NCBI GenBank assembly: GCA_947177015.1
Contig: CAMWSV010000004.1
Coordinates: 1 to 32,019 of the forward strand
DNA from: an uncultured Porphyromonadaceae bacterium
GTDB taxonomy: Bacteria; Bacteroidota; Bacteroidia; Bacteroidales; Muribaculaceae
Length of the DNA stretch: 32,019 nucleotides
Direction of reading: 5' to 3'
Positions within the stretch are counted from its first letter, which is position 1, and each line of letters starts with the position of its first letter. The translations under genes and the position numbers were made by a program. The notes beneath the pieces were generated by a model, which saw only the letters and a list, made by a program, of their open reading frames with translations, did not search any database and was not told the DNA's origin. Shown here in pieces: positions 12,121 to 20,792 of this stretch.

Positions 12121-12867
12121 ATGAAGAAATTTGCTCTTATGATGGCGCTCGCCTTTCCGTTGGCGTTCGCATCTTGTGGTGATGACAATGATGAAACATC
12201 AATCTCTCTCGATCAGACCAACATCACTCTTGACTATGGTCAGACTGCAACTCTTAAGGCTTCTGAAAAGAATGTAAACTGGGGTTCCTCTAACGAGTAT
12301 GTGGCAAAAGTTAACGACAAGGGTGAAATCACAACCGAACACGTAGGCACAGCAATCATCACAGCCACTAAAGACGGTTCTACCGCTCGCTGCACAGTGA
12401 CTGTATATCCCACCAACACATATTTCAGCACTATCACTACTTGGGGAGCAACAGTGGCACAGGTGCAGGCAAACGTTCCCGCTGAGTGGGTGCTTCTGAC
12501 TGAAACTGCCGACGGTAACCTCATGTACACTCAGCCCGCCGAAGCGTATCCCTGGTATGGCTTCATCTTCCGTAATAACGGTCTTGCAGGCAGCGCAATG
12601 TACTTCACTGACGCTCAGTTTGATGAGTACGACTTCAACGGCTACCTTAAGCAGTACTACACTAAGATCGAGAATTACGATGGTGAAGGCGTGCTTTACG
12701 TAAACGCCACGTCAGTGGCTAACGCTTCTGAATCTGCAATCGTAGAATATGATGGAGATGAAGACATCTGGACTGTAACTTATGAACCCGTAAGCCACAC
12801 TAAGGCAGGTCTCGTAGACGCTACTATCCACCACGACGCCAAGGCTCTTTACAAATCTGTAAAGTAA
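12121..12867 (+). CDS. Lipoprotein with Big2/bacterial Ig-like domain
   Basis: Signal peptide with lipobox 'LAFASC'; 'SISLDQTNITLDYGQTATLKAS...VNWGSSNEYVAKVNDKGEITTEHVGTAIITATKDGSTARCTVTV' typical Big_2. Confidence 0.8.
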   Translation: MKKFALMMALAFPLAFASCGDDNDETSISLDQTNITLDYGQTATLKASEKNVNWGSSNEYVAKVNDKGEITTEHVGTAIITATKDGSTARCTVTVYPTNTYFSTITTWGATVAQVQANVPAEWVLLTETADGNLMYTQPAEAYPWYGFIFRNNGLAGSAMYFTDAQFDEYDFNGYLKQYYTKIENYDGEGVLYVNATSVANASESAIVEYDGDEDIWTVTYEPVSHTKAGLVDATIHHDAKALYKSVK

Positions 12868-12905
12868 GAGATTAAACAATTATAACAATAAATTTTTTGG
12901 AAATC

Positions 12906-13376
12906 ATGAAGAAAGTACTTTATTTCGCCGGCGTTGCCGCTCTCGCTATGGGTATTACCGCTTGCGGAGGCAATAAGGGTGCAGAAGGTGACTCAATCGT
13001 AGAAACTATCGACGTTGAAGCGGCTGTAGACACTATCAATACTCCCGAAGGTGTAGACACTATCGTAGAAGTTGCCGAGCAGGTTGAGGCTGCTGCTGAA
13101 AACGCTGAGATTGCTGCCAAAGAGGCTCAGTCTGCTGCGAAAGAAGCAGTATCTGCTTCCAAGACCGCTACCAAGCAGGCTACTTCCAAAGTGAAAGATG
13201 CAGTGAAGGCTACTGGCGAGGCTGTGAAGGCTGAGGCTACCGAGAAGGTAAACAATGCCACTCAGGAGGCAAAGTCTAAGGCAGAGAAACTTCTCAAGAA
13301 GACTGAAGAGAAGGTTGATAAAGGAGTATCCGACGCTAAAGAGAAGGCTAAGGATAAACTTAATAAACTCAACTAA
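12906..13376 (+). CDS. Small lipoprotein with Ala/Lys/Glu-rich helical repeats
   Basis: MKKVLYFAGVAALAMGITAC lipobox; remainder low-complexity amphipathic helix; start set at 12906 (track start 12897). Confidence 0.75.
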   Translation: MKKVLYFAGVAALAMGITACGGNKGAEGDSIVETIDVEAAVDTINTPEGVDTIVEVAEQVEAAAENAEIAAKEAQSAAKEAVSASKTATKQATSKVKDAVKATGEAVKAEATEKVNNATQEAKSKAEKLLKKTEEKVDKGVSDAKEKAKDKLNKLN

Positions 13377-13425
13377 AACTACTTTAAAATCTCCGGATAT
13401 TCACCTGAGATTAGAAAAAATTAAT

Positions 13426-13465
13426 AAAAAAGTGCACAGGATTGAAAAATCTGTGCATTTTTTTT
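13426..13465 (+). terminator. Intrinsic terminator
   Basis: TGCACAG-gattgaaaaat-CTGTGCA followed by TTTTTTTT. Confidence 0.88.
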
Positions 13466-13482
13466 GTTATATGATTGTTATA

Positions 13483-13514
13483 ATTGTAGTTTTTGTTTTT
13501 TTTTGTTAAATTCG
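13483..13514 (+). promoter_or_regulatory. Possible Bacteroidota promoter for the acyl-CoA synthetase gene
   Basis: aTTG-N20-TAAATTCG, near match to TTTG-N19-21-TAnnTTTG. Confidence 0.4.
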
Positions 13515-13610
13515 CAGTTAGAGATTGTCCCGACAGAATAAAGAGGGTAGGGGAGATTTAAGTGTTACAAGGGGTAAAGGATAAACTCTAAAGACTCAAA
13601 ACCATACGGA

Positions 13611-15293
13611 ATGAAAGAATCAATCAAGGAAGATGTACGCAATTCGCACTCGCTGAATGCAATCATAAAGGATAGGATCAAGGCAAGTTGGGATCTCATG
13701 GCATTCAGTGATATGGGAGGTCATAACTATCGTTATCGCGATGTGGCGGAATGTATCGAAAAACTCCGGATCATGTTTGAGGCAGCCGGAGTGAAACGTG
13801 GTGATCGCGTGGCGCTCTGTGGCAAGAACTCCTCAAACTGGGCGGTGACCTTCCTGGCATGTCTCTCGGCAGGCGTGGTGGCAGTCCCCATCCTTCATGA
13901 ATTCCAGCCGGAAGTGATTCACCACATCGTAAACCACAGCGGATCGAAACTCCTCTTCGTGGATGCCAATATCTGGGAAAAACTTGATGAGAAGGAACTC
14001 CCCGGTATAGTCGCGGCTATCTATATAGCCGAATTCGGTATGCCGCTATCGCGCAGCGAAGAATTGACAGATACCCGCAACAATCTCAACGAACGTTTCG
14101 GTGCCAAATTCCCGTATGCTTACGAGGCTAAAGACTTTGAAGCCGTAGAAGATAAGCCCGACGAACTGGCTATCATAAACTATACATCCGGATCTACCGG
14201 GATGTCGAAAGGTGTGATGCTCCCATACGGTTCGATATGGAGTAATATCAGATATTGCCTTGATAATATTGACTATCTGCATCCCGGCGACGGAATGGTG
14301 AATATGCTGCCGCTGGCTCACCTCTACGGAATGGTGGTGGAGACACTCCATCCATTCTGCCGGGGTATGCACTGCCACTTCCTGACGCGTCTGCCGTCGC
14401 CCAATGTCATTATTGCGGCATTTGCAGAGGTGCGCCCCAAACTAATCATCACAGTGCCCCTGATTATCGAAAAGATTGTGAAAGGCAAAGTGTTCCCGAT
14501 GCTTGAGAAGCCGATGATGAAATTGCTGACTCATCTCCCCTTTATCGACGATAAACTCTATGCCAAGGTTAAGGCAAGCCTTATCGAGGTGTTTGGCGGT
14601 CAGGTAGTGGAGATCATCATTGGCGGCGCGGCACTCAATGCCGAGGTAGGAGGATTCCTGAAGAAGATCGGATTCCCCATAACGGTGGGTTACGGTATGA
14701 CGGAATGTGGACCGCTGATAACCTACACCCCCGCATCGAGAGCAAAAGAGGGTACTTGCGGGCAGATAGTGAGCCGTATGGAGATGAAGGTAAATTCTCC
14801 CGACCCGGAGAATATCCCCGGCGACCTCTGGGTGCGCGGTATGAATGTGATGCAAGGATATCTCGACAATCCGGAGGCTACCGAGGAGGTGATGATGGGC
14901 GACGGATGGATGAACACCGGCGATATGTGTACGATTGATGCCGATGGCTATCTCACTATCAGCGGTAGGTCCAAGACGATGATTCTCGGTCCGTCGGGTC
15001 AGAACATCTATCCCGAGGAGATAGAACAGAAACTCAACAACCTCCCATACGTATTGGAATCAATCGTGATCGATGATCATGGTAAATTGGTGGCGCTCGT
15101 GGTGCCTGATCGCGAACTGCTTGATAAGGAGAGTATCGATGATGCTCAACTCGATGGCATCATGGCAGACAATCTGGCGGCGCTCAATAAAGATCTCCCC
15201 GCCTATAGTAAGGTCTCTGAAATAGAATTGCAGAGCGAGGAATTCGAGAAAACCCCCAAGCGCTCAATCAAGCGATTCCTCTATCAAAGATAA
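13611..15293 (+). CDS. AMP-dependent synthetase/long-chain acyl-CoA ligase
   Basis: 560 aa; 'INYTSGSTGMSKGVML' AMP-binding P-loop, 'GYGMTECGPLITYTP', 'GDGWMNTGDMCTIDADGYLTISGRSKTMI'. Confidence 0.93.
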   Translation: MKESIKEDVRNSHSLNAIIKDRIKASWDLMAFSDMGGHNYRYRDVAECIEKLRIMFEAAGVKRGDRVALCGKNSSNWAVTFLACLSAGVVAVPILHEFQPEVIHHIVNHSGSKLLFVDANIWEKLDEKELPGIVAAIYIAEFGMPLSRSEELTDTRNNLNERFGAKFPYAYEAKDFEAVEDKPDELAIINYTSGSTGMSKGVMLPYGSIWSNIRYCLDNIDYLHPGDGMVNMLPLAHLYGMVVETLHPFCRGMHCHFLTRLPSPNVIIAAFAEVRPKLIITVPLIIEKIVKGKVFPMLEKPMMKLLTHLPFIDDKLYAKVKASLIEVFGGQVVEIIIGGAALNAEVGGFLKKIGFPITVGYGMTECGPLITYTPASRAKEGTCGQIVSRMEMKVNSPDPENIPGDLWVRGMNVMQGYLDNPEATEEVMMGDGWMNTGDMCTIDADGYLTISGRSKTMILGPSGQNIYPEEIEQKLNNLPYVLESIVIDDHGKLVALVVPDRELLDKESIDDAQLDGIMADNLAALNKDLPAYSKVSEIELQSEEFEKTPKRSIKRFLYQR

Positions 15294-15303
15294 AATCCGG
15301 TTG

Positions 15304-15346
15304 ATTTCGGGAATAGTCTCTTGAAATAAGAGATTATTCCCGGAAT
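15304..15346 (+). other. Long intergenic hairpin between acyl-CoA ligase and kbl
   Basis: ATTTCGGGAATAGTCTCTT-gaaat-AAGAGATTATTCCCGGAAT, 19 bp with two G-U pairs; weak U-tract. Confidence 0.65.
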
Positions 15347-15390
15347 TAATACAAAATAGAAAAACCAAACAAACCTTAAATCATAAATTG

Positions 15391-16590
15391 ATGTATACCA
15401 ACTTTCAACAACAACTTACTAAAGAACTTCAGGAGATCAAGGATGCCGGTCTCTATAAATCAGAGCGTGTGATCACAACTCCCCAGAGTGCGGATATCCG
15501 TGTGGAGAACACCGATGGCGAAGTACTAAACTTCTGCGCCAACAACTATCTCGGTCTTGCCGACAGCAGCCGCCTTGTAGATGCTGCCAAGAAGGCGATG
15601 GACGAAAGAGGCTACGGAATGTCGAGCGTGCGCTTCATCTGCGGCACACAGGACCTTCACAAAGAGTTGGAGAAAGCCATCAGCGACTACTTCAAGACTG
15701 AAGACACTATCCTCTACGCAGCCTGCTTCGATGCAAACGGCGGCTTGTTCGAGCCTCTCTTCACTGAGGAAGACGCTATCATTTCGGACTCACTCAATCA
15801 CGCTTCCATCATCGACGGCGTGCGTCTATGCAAGGCAAAACGCTATCGCTATAAGAACGCAGATATGGAAGATCTGGAGCGTTGTCTTAAGGAAGCCAAA
15901 GAGGCTGGCGCACGCAACATGATCATCGCTACCGACGGTGTGTTCTCGATGGACGGCAACGTGGCTCCGATGGATAAGATCTGCGAACTCGCCGACAAAT
16001 ACGGTGCCCTCGTCATGGTGGATGAGAGTCACTCGGCAGGTGTGGTAGGTCCGACAGGTCACGGCGTGGCTGAACAGTTTGACTGCTACGGTAAGATCGA
16101 CATCTTCACCGGCACCTTGGGTAAGGCTTTCGGTGGCGCTATGGGCGGATTCACCACAGGTCCGAAAGAGGTGATCGATATGCTCCGCCAGCGTTCACGT
16201 CCCTATCTCTTCTCCAACTCAGTGGCTCCCTCGATCGTAGGCGCCAGCATCGAGATGTTCAAGATGCTCAAAGAGAACGACGACCTCAACAAGAAACTCA
16301 AGGAGAACGTGGCTTACTTCCGCGACAAGATGCTTGAAGCCGGCTTCGACATTAAGCCCACACAGAGTGCCATCTGCGCCGTAATGCTTTACGATGCCAA
16401 ACTCTCGCAGGACTTTGCCGCCGAGATGCAGAAGGAAGGAATCTACGTCACCGGTTTCTACTATCCCGTAGTGCCTAAAGGGCAGGCTCGTATCCGTGTG
16501 CAACTCTCAGCCGCTCACGAACGCGAACACCTCGACCGCGCTATCGCCGCCTTCATCAAGGTGGGCAAGAAACTCGGTGTAATCAAATAA
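15391..16590 (+). CDS. kbl: Glycine C-acetyltransferase (2-amino-3-ketobutyrate CoA ligase)
   Basis: High similarity by eye to E. coli Kbl: 'NFCANNYLGLA', 'GMSSVRFICGTQDLHKELE', 'IISDSLNHASIIDGVRLCKAKRYRYKN', 'GTLGKAFGGAMGGF', 'EGIYVTGFYYPVVPKGQARIRVQLSAAH'; ATG at 15391 (track ORF uses TTG at 15388). Confidence 0.93.
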   Translation: MYTNFQQQLTKELQEIKDAGLYKSERVITTPQSADIRVENTDGEVLNFCANNYLGLADSSRLVDAAKKAMDERGYGMSSVRFICGTQDLHKELEKAISDYFKTEDTILYAACFDANGGLFEPLFTEEDAIISDSLNHASIIDGVRLCKAKRYRYKNADMEDLERCLKEAKEAGARNMIIATDGVFSMDGNVAPMDKICELADKYGALVMVDESHSAGVVGPTGHGVAEQFDCYGKIDIFTGTLGKAFGGAMGGFTTGPKEVIDMLRQRSRPYLFSNSVAPSIVGASIEMFKMLKENDDLNKKLKENVAYFRDKMLEAGFDIKPTQSAICAVMLYDAKLSQDFAAEMQKEGIYVTGFYYPVVPKGQARIRVQLSAAHEREHLDRAIAAFIKVGKKLGVIK

Positions 16591-16609
16591 TTCCATCGAA
16601 TCCCGATAT

Positions 16610-16650
16610 AAAAAGGATGCAATGCCAAGATCCGGCATTGCATCCTTTTT
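16610..16650. terminator. Bidirectional-type intrinsic terminator after kbl
   Basis: AAAAAGGATGCAATGCC-aagatcc-GGCATTGCATCCTTTTT, perfect 17-bp stem with A/T flanks. Confidence 0.93.
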
Positions 16651-16802
16651 AATAAGTAAGTTTGGAAAATTAACGAAATAGTTATTTTTGAATTCTTTGC
16701 CGTTTGATTTCAACGAGTTGATCATATACTGAGTGAAGCAGGTGTAGATGGACATGCCTCATTCTTCTTGCATTGTTTACCGATTGGGGAAGTCAAGCGG
16801 GA

Positions 16803-18884
16803 TTAGTTGGCAAAGTCGACGCAGAGACCCAACTGGAGGCAGCGGGGATTGAGGGGATAGTTAGGGACTGAGAAATAATCTTTTGAGAACCATCCCTGAT
16901 TTACGTGGCTCCAGAGCACGTAGAAGCGGCATTTGTAGAGTTTTGCCGACAGATAGGCGTTGCAGAAGGCATAGTTGCCGATTTCGCGGTCATGCTGCGT
17001 GTGGAATGTCATCAGTGCGGGCTGATAGGCGAGGCCGTAATAACGCGTATAGTAGTTGCAGTCTACGCCGATCTGCAGGTTGAGTACCCTGAAGGCACGG
17101 AATTCAATAAACATATTGGAGTATAGGGCGAGAGCCGGAAGCGGGATCACATCCTTATCCGACGACACCTGATAGGTGAGTGTATTATACCAGTTCCAGA
17201 TACCGAATTTAAGTTTCTGATCGAGAGTGGCAGAGAATACCTGCACGTTGCCGCCATATTGTGTGGGAATCGATTCGTCGTTGAAGTAGACGTAATTCTG
17301 AAGATTGCGCACACCGGCAGAGATTGTGGTGCGGGTCCAGGGAATCACCAATTTGCCGCCTACCTTGATGGTGCGGGTCTTGCCCAGAGATTGATTCCAG
17401 GCGAAATGATTTGAGATATAATGGGCGAGGAAATATGAGTTAGATACATTGGAGAATCCACCGTAGGCGGAAACATCCACCATATCGCCGAAGAGTCTGA
17501 ATCGGCTCCCTACGGTGCCGTTCAAGTCGATGTCGCCTGCGATGCCTCCGGTGATACCGAATTTGGCGGAGGCATTGTAGGTGATGATTTCTCCTTCGCG
17601 CTTGGAGATAGATCCACCGACTGACAGACGGTTCTGGGTCAGTTTTTCCGGACACTTGAATCCTTCCGGCAGGGGAGTCAGAAGGGTGGAGGAGTCAGTG
17701 CCGGTATTATCATTTTCGTCCTCGCCGGATGTCGCGCCGTCGCCCGGTGTGGTGGGAAGTTCAGGGATCGGAGTGTAGAAATTAGCCTGCGTTATGCCGC
17801 GTGTCTGGAGTGATGCGTAGGCTGAGATACCGAATTTAGCCCATTTCTTAAAACCTTCGAGGAGTTGGACTCCTATGGTATTGGTCACACTCCAGTAGCG
17901 GGTGTCGTCGTTTGTGCCGTCGGCAGAGAGATAAGTATTTTTCCAGAATTCTCGCCCCTGATTTACGTTGGTGTTTGTGAAGTTGTGGTGATTGTTTTCG
18001 TAATCGAGAGAATATACGAATTTCATCAGCGGCACGTAGACATCGCGCGTAAGAGTGTCGTTGACCTGCTCTTCAGTCCAGTAACCCACTTTGAATGCGT
18101 GAGTAGTGAAGAGGCGGTTGCCCGAAAGTCGGGAGCGTGCCGCGGAGAGGTTGACGGGGATTGATTTCGGTTCGACGCTCTCCACGCCACCCTGCACTTC
18201 GGCGGGATCGGTGATATAGCGGATATCAGTGATTCCGCCGTTTTCCTGATTCAGGTTGTTAAATTGATAATACTGCGCCTGCCCTTCATAGCGGTGGGAG
18301 TTATAATAGAAACTGAACCCGAAGGAGAGCCCTTTTGTGGCCTGGCGTGTGTAGGCACCTTTGGAATAGTTGTAGTCTACGAACGCTCCGATGCCGATGT
18401 TGCGGTTCACATTGCCGGCAAACGTGGCGTGCAACCGGTCTGCATGGTTTTGCTTATTTCCGCCGTAATTATACGAGAGCAGGGTCATCGGGGTATAAAC
18501 GTTGTAGAACTTGAATTTCTTTAGCGAAGGGAGGGTGGCGTCGAGCGAACGCTCGAAGAAGAATGTGGGTATACCCGGGCGATTAAAGAAAATCATATTG
18601 ATGCCTTCAGTGCCGAGTGTGCCAGTAGTGGCGTAAGCATCCGAGGCAAACGAGGGTATAAATGCCCTCTGATAATTATATTGCAGGGTGTCTACAGTGG
18701 CTTTCACGTGCTCACCGAGCGGCTGCGATAGAGTCCAGGCTGTAGATTTCCTTATCGGCTTCGGAGCAGTATCGTTGACGGCTTCGGAGGGCTTCGCCTT
18801 TGATTTGGGTCGATGAAGTTCCTGAGCAGAAGATGAGATACATACTGCAAGGAAGATTAATATAAGTGATATATATTTTGTCAT
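16803..18884 (-). CDS. Putative outer-membrane porin (Bacteroidota Porin_10-like)
   Basis: Signal peptide MTKYISLILIFLAVCISSSAQ; alternating aromatic beta-barrel pattern, C-terminal 'LGLCVDFAN'; start set at MTKY (18884) rather than the track start 18905. Confidence 0.75.
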   Translation of the reverse strand: MTKYISLILIFLAVCISSSAQELHRPKSKAKPSEAVNDTAPKPIRKSTAWTLSQPLGEHVKATVDTLQYNYQRAFIPSFASDAYATTGTLGTEGINMIFFNRPGIPTFFFERSLDATLPSLKKFKFYNVYTPMTLLSYNYGGNKQNHADRLHATFAGNVNRNIGIGAFVDYNYSKGAYTRQATKGLSFGFSFYYNSHRYEGQAQYYQFNNLNQENGGITDIRYITDPAEVQGGVESVEPKSIPVNLSAARSRLSGNRLFTTHAFKVGYWTEEQVNDTLTRDVYVPLMKFVYSLDYENNHHNFTNTNVNQGREFWKNTYLSADGTNDDTRYWSVTNTIGVQLLEGFKKWAKFGISAYASLQTRGITQANFYTPIPELPTTPGDGATSGEDENDNTGTDSSTLLTPLPEGFKCPEKLTQNRLSVGGSISKREGEIITYNASAKFGITGGIAGDIDLNGTVGSRFRLFGDMVDVSAYGGFSNVSNSYFLAHYISNHFAWNQSLGKTRTIKVGGKLVIPWTRTTISAGVRNLQNYVYFNDESIPTQYGGNVQVFSATLDQKLKFGIWNWYNTLTYQVSSDKDVIPLPALALYSNMFIEFRAFRVLNLQIGVDCNYYTRYYGLAYQPALMTFHTQHDREIGNYAFCNAYLSAKLYKCRFYVLWSHVNQGWFSKDYFSVPNYPLNPRCLQLGLCVDFAN

Positions 18885-18946
18885 TTCATGATGGCAAGGT
18901 GTCAAAAAATAAAGAACTTATGAATCGGGGCGTGCCCTGCCGACTG

Positions 18947-18978
18947 CAAAATTACAAAAAAGGGTTTGCCCTCGCAAG
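18947..18978 (-). promoter_or_regulatory. Bacteroidota promoter for the putative porin
   Basis: Minus strand CTTG-N20-TAATTTTG. Confidence 0.65.
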
Positions 18979-19023
18979 TAAAACGGCGTAAGGAGGGATA
19001 AAAAAGGTATAGGAGTGATGAAA

Positions 19024-19066
19024 AATAGAGGGATTGTGTCGTAAATCTTGATTACGACACAATCCC
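19024..19066 (-). terminator. Intrinsic terminator downstream of DUF4301
   Basis: Perfect 15-bp stem GGGATTGTGTCGTAA/TTACGACACAATCCC; on the minus strand followed by TCTATTTTT. Confidence 0.8.
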
Positions 19067-19145
19067 TTCAGTAATTTTGAATTATATAGACTCCGAAGCC
19101 GGCCACTACGGAGTAGACGTGCGATGTGAGTATGTGAGTACCCTA

Positions 19146-20666
19146 TTATTGATGGGCGGGGCGGAGGAGGTCGTTGACTGTCTTGACGGGGTTGAAAGTG
19201 TCGGCAGGGACTTCGATAAATATGGTGTTCCAGTCAGACATGGCTCCGTTCCAGAGTCCCGGGAGTTCGAGGGCTTTGATAGTGACCCCTTCGCGACTCT
19301 TCTCGGATATAAAACCTGTAGCAGGATCCACAAAGTCGGGGAGATTGAACTTCTTGCCTTCGAAATCCTTGATAGCCACTACGAGATCGACAGGATTGAA
19401 GTGGGTGGCTTCATTGAGCATCTTTTTGGATGCCTTGTTATCGGGGTCGATCTGTGTGGATTCAAGAATCTGAGGTTGTACGGTGCCGTCGGGGCTGTAT
19501 GCGAGGAACGGACCGCCGCCGGGTTCGCCTTCATTCTTCACCATGCCGCACACGCGGAGCGGACGGTTAAATTTCGAGAAGAGATAATCCGCTTCCTCTT
19601 CGGGGCTCATCCGGTCGGCATCATCGTGAGTGACACAGAGCACATTGCGCAGGAACTGAAGCATCTCTTCACGTTCCTCTTCTGAGGGGAGACCCTCCTT
19701 GAGCCGGCGGCAATATCCGTCGATTTTCATTTTTGTACCCGCGAGGATTCCGCCGATCACCTTTTTATATTCGATGGTGGATTCGCGCAAGGCATCAGGC
19801 ACAACGTTGTCGATATTCTTGATGAAGATTACATCAGCATCGAGATCGTTGAGATTCTCGATGAGTGCGCCGTGGCCACCGGGACGGAAGAATAGTTTAT
19901 CGTCTTCGCGATAGGGTTCGCCTGAGGGGAGGGCTGCCACCGTGTCGGTAGAAGGTTTCTGCACACTCAGTGTGATGTCGAGTTTAATACCGTAGTGATG
20001 TTCCATATAAGCCTTCACCTCTTCGATCTTGGCTTCTACCAGTGGCAGATGATCTTCGCTCACTGTGAAATGGAGATGGAGATGCTTATCCTTACCTACG
20101 GCGTATTGCGCCCCCTCGGCGATATGCTCTTCGAGCGGGGTGCGAGACACTCCGGGCACACGGTGGAACTGCAGCAGAGCCTTCGGCAGATGTCCGTAGC
20201 CCAGCCCGGGGGTAGTGAGCAGAACGCTGAGGATATCCTTATAGCGCTTCTCATTAATCAGTGAGTCGATGCTGAGTCCGTAGAGGGTGAGGGTCTCAAG
20301 ATTGAGGATGTGATAGAATGCGAAGTCTTCAATGCGGTTGAAGAAAGTCTTTATAAAATCATTGTCGGGAGTATTTTTCTTGCCGTTGAGGAAGGAGAAG
20401 AGATCCTTAAACATACGCGAAGCCGCGCCTGAGGCGGGAGTCATCTTCATGATTTTTGCGCCTGATGATAGATACTTATCCCAAATCTCCACGCTCTGAC
20501 GGATAAGGTCGGCGGAGGGCACGGTGATGCCGTGGCCCGGGGTGGCTGCCGCTTCGATTGCCAGATAGGGGAAGCCTTCGGAGAGTTGACGGAGTTGCGC
20601 GTTAAGTTTTTCTTCAGAAATACCTCTCTGGCGGAGTGTCTCAAGGTCTTGGGGTGTGATAGTCAT
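19146..20666 (-). CDS. DUF4301 family protein (nucleotidyltransferase-like motifs)
   Basis: 506 aa; overall DUF4301-like; motifs 'KMTPASGAASRMFKDL', 'VQKPSTDTVA', 'FFRPGGHGALIENLNDLDADVIFIKNIDNVVP'. Confidence 0.75.
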   Translation of the reverse strand: MTITPQDLETLRQRGISEEKLNAQLRQLSEGFPYLAIEAAATPGHGITVPSADLIRQSVEIWDKYLSSGAKIMKMTPASGAASRMFKDLFSFLNGKKNTPDNDFIKTFFNRIEDFAFYHILNLETLTLYGLSIDSLINEKRYKDILSVLLTTPGLGYGHLPKALLQFHRVPGVSRTPLEEHIAEGAQYAVGKDKHLHLHFTVSEDHLPLVEAKIEEVKAYMEHHYGIKLDITLSVQKPSTDTVAALPSGEPYREDDKLFFRPGGHGALIENLNDLDADVIFIKNIDNVVPDALRESTIEYKKVIGGILAGTKMKIDGYCRRLKEGLPSEEEREEMLQFLRNVLCVTHDDADRMSPEEEADYLFSKFNRPLRVCGMVKNEGEPGGGPFLAYSPDGTVQPQILESTQIDPDNKASKKMLNEATHFNPVDLVVAIKDFEGKKFNLPDFVDPATGFISEKSREGVTIKALELPGLWNGAMSDWNTIFIEVPADTFNPVKTVNDLLRPAHQ

Positions 20667-20707
20667 AAGTGTATGTTTTTTATTGGTGTAGAATTTTTAT
20701 GGAGTAA

Positions 20708-20772
20708 ATACTGATTCAATTTATGTAATGAATATTGATTCAATATGTGAGTAAATATTGATTCAATAGGTG
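20708..20772. repeat. Three-copy iterated dyad upstream of DUF4301
   Basis: TGATTCAAT at 20712, 20736 and 20759 (period 23-24); copies 2 and 3 are ATTGATTCAAT perfect dyads. Confidence 0.75.
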
Positions 20773-20792
20773 AGGATCGGGGGCTGAAAAAA

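Noticed and set aside
15388-16590. kbl as a serine palmitoyltransferase for sphingolipid synthesis next to an acyl-CoA ligase
   Set aside because: Sequence matches E. coli Kbl too closely along its length; no other sphingolipid genes in the window
19077-19685. 202-aa plus ORF starting at a TAATTTTG match (19072-19079)
   Set aside because: Overlaps DUF4301 antisense; no domain signal; the lone -7 match lacks a -33 partner
20708-20772. CRISPR-like array
   Set aside because: Units only about 9-11 bp identical with 23-24 bp period; no repeat/spacer organisation or cas genes
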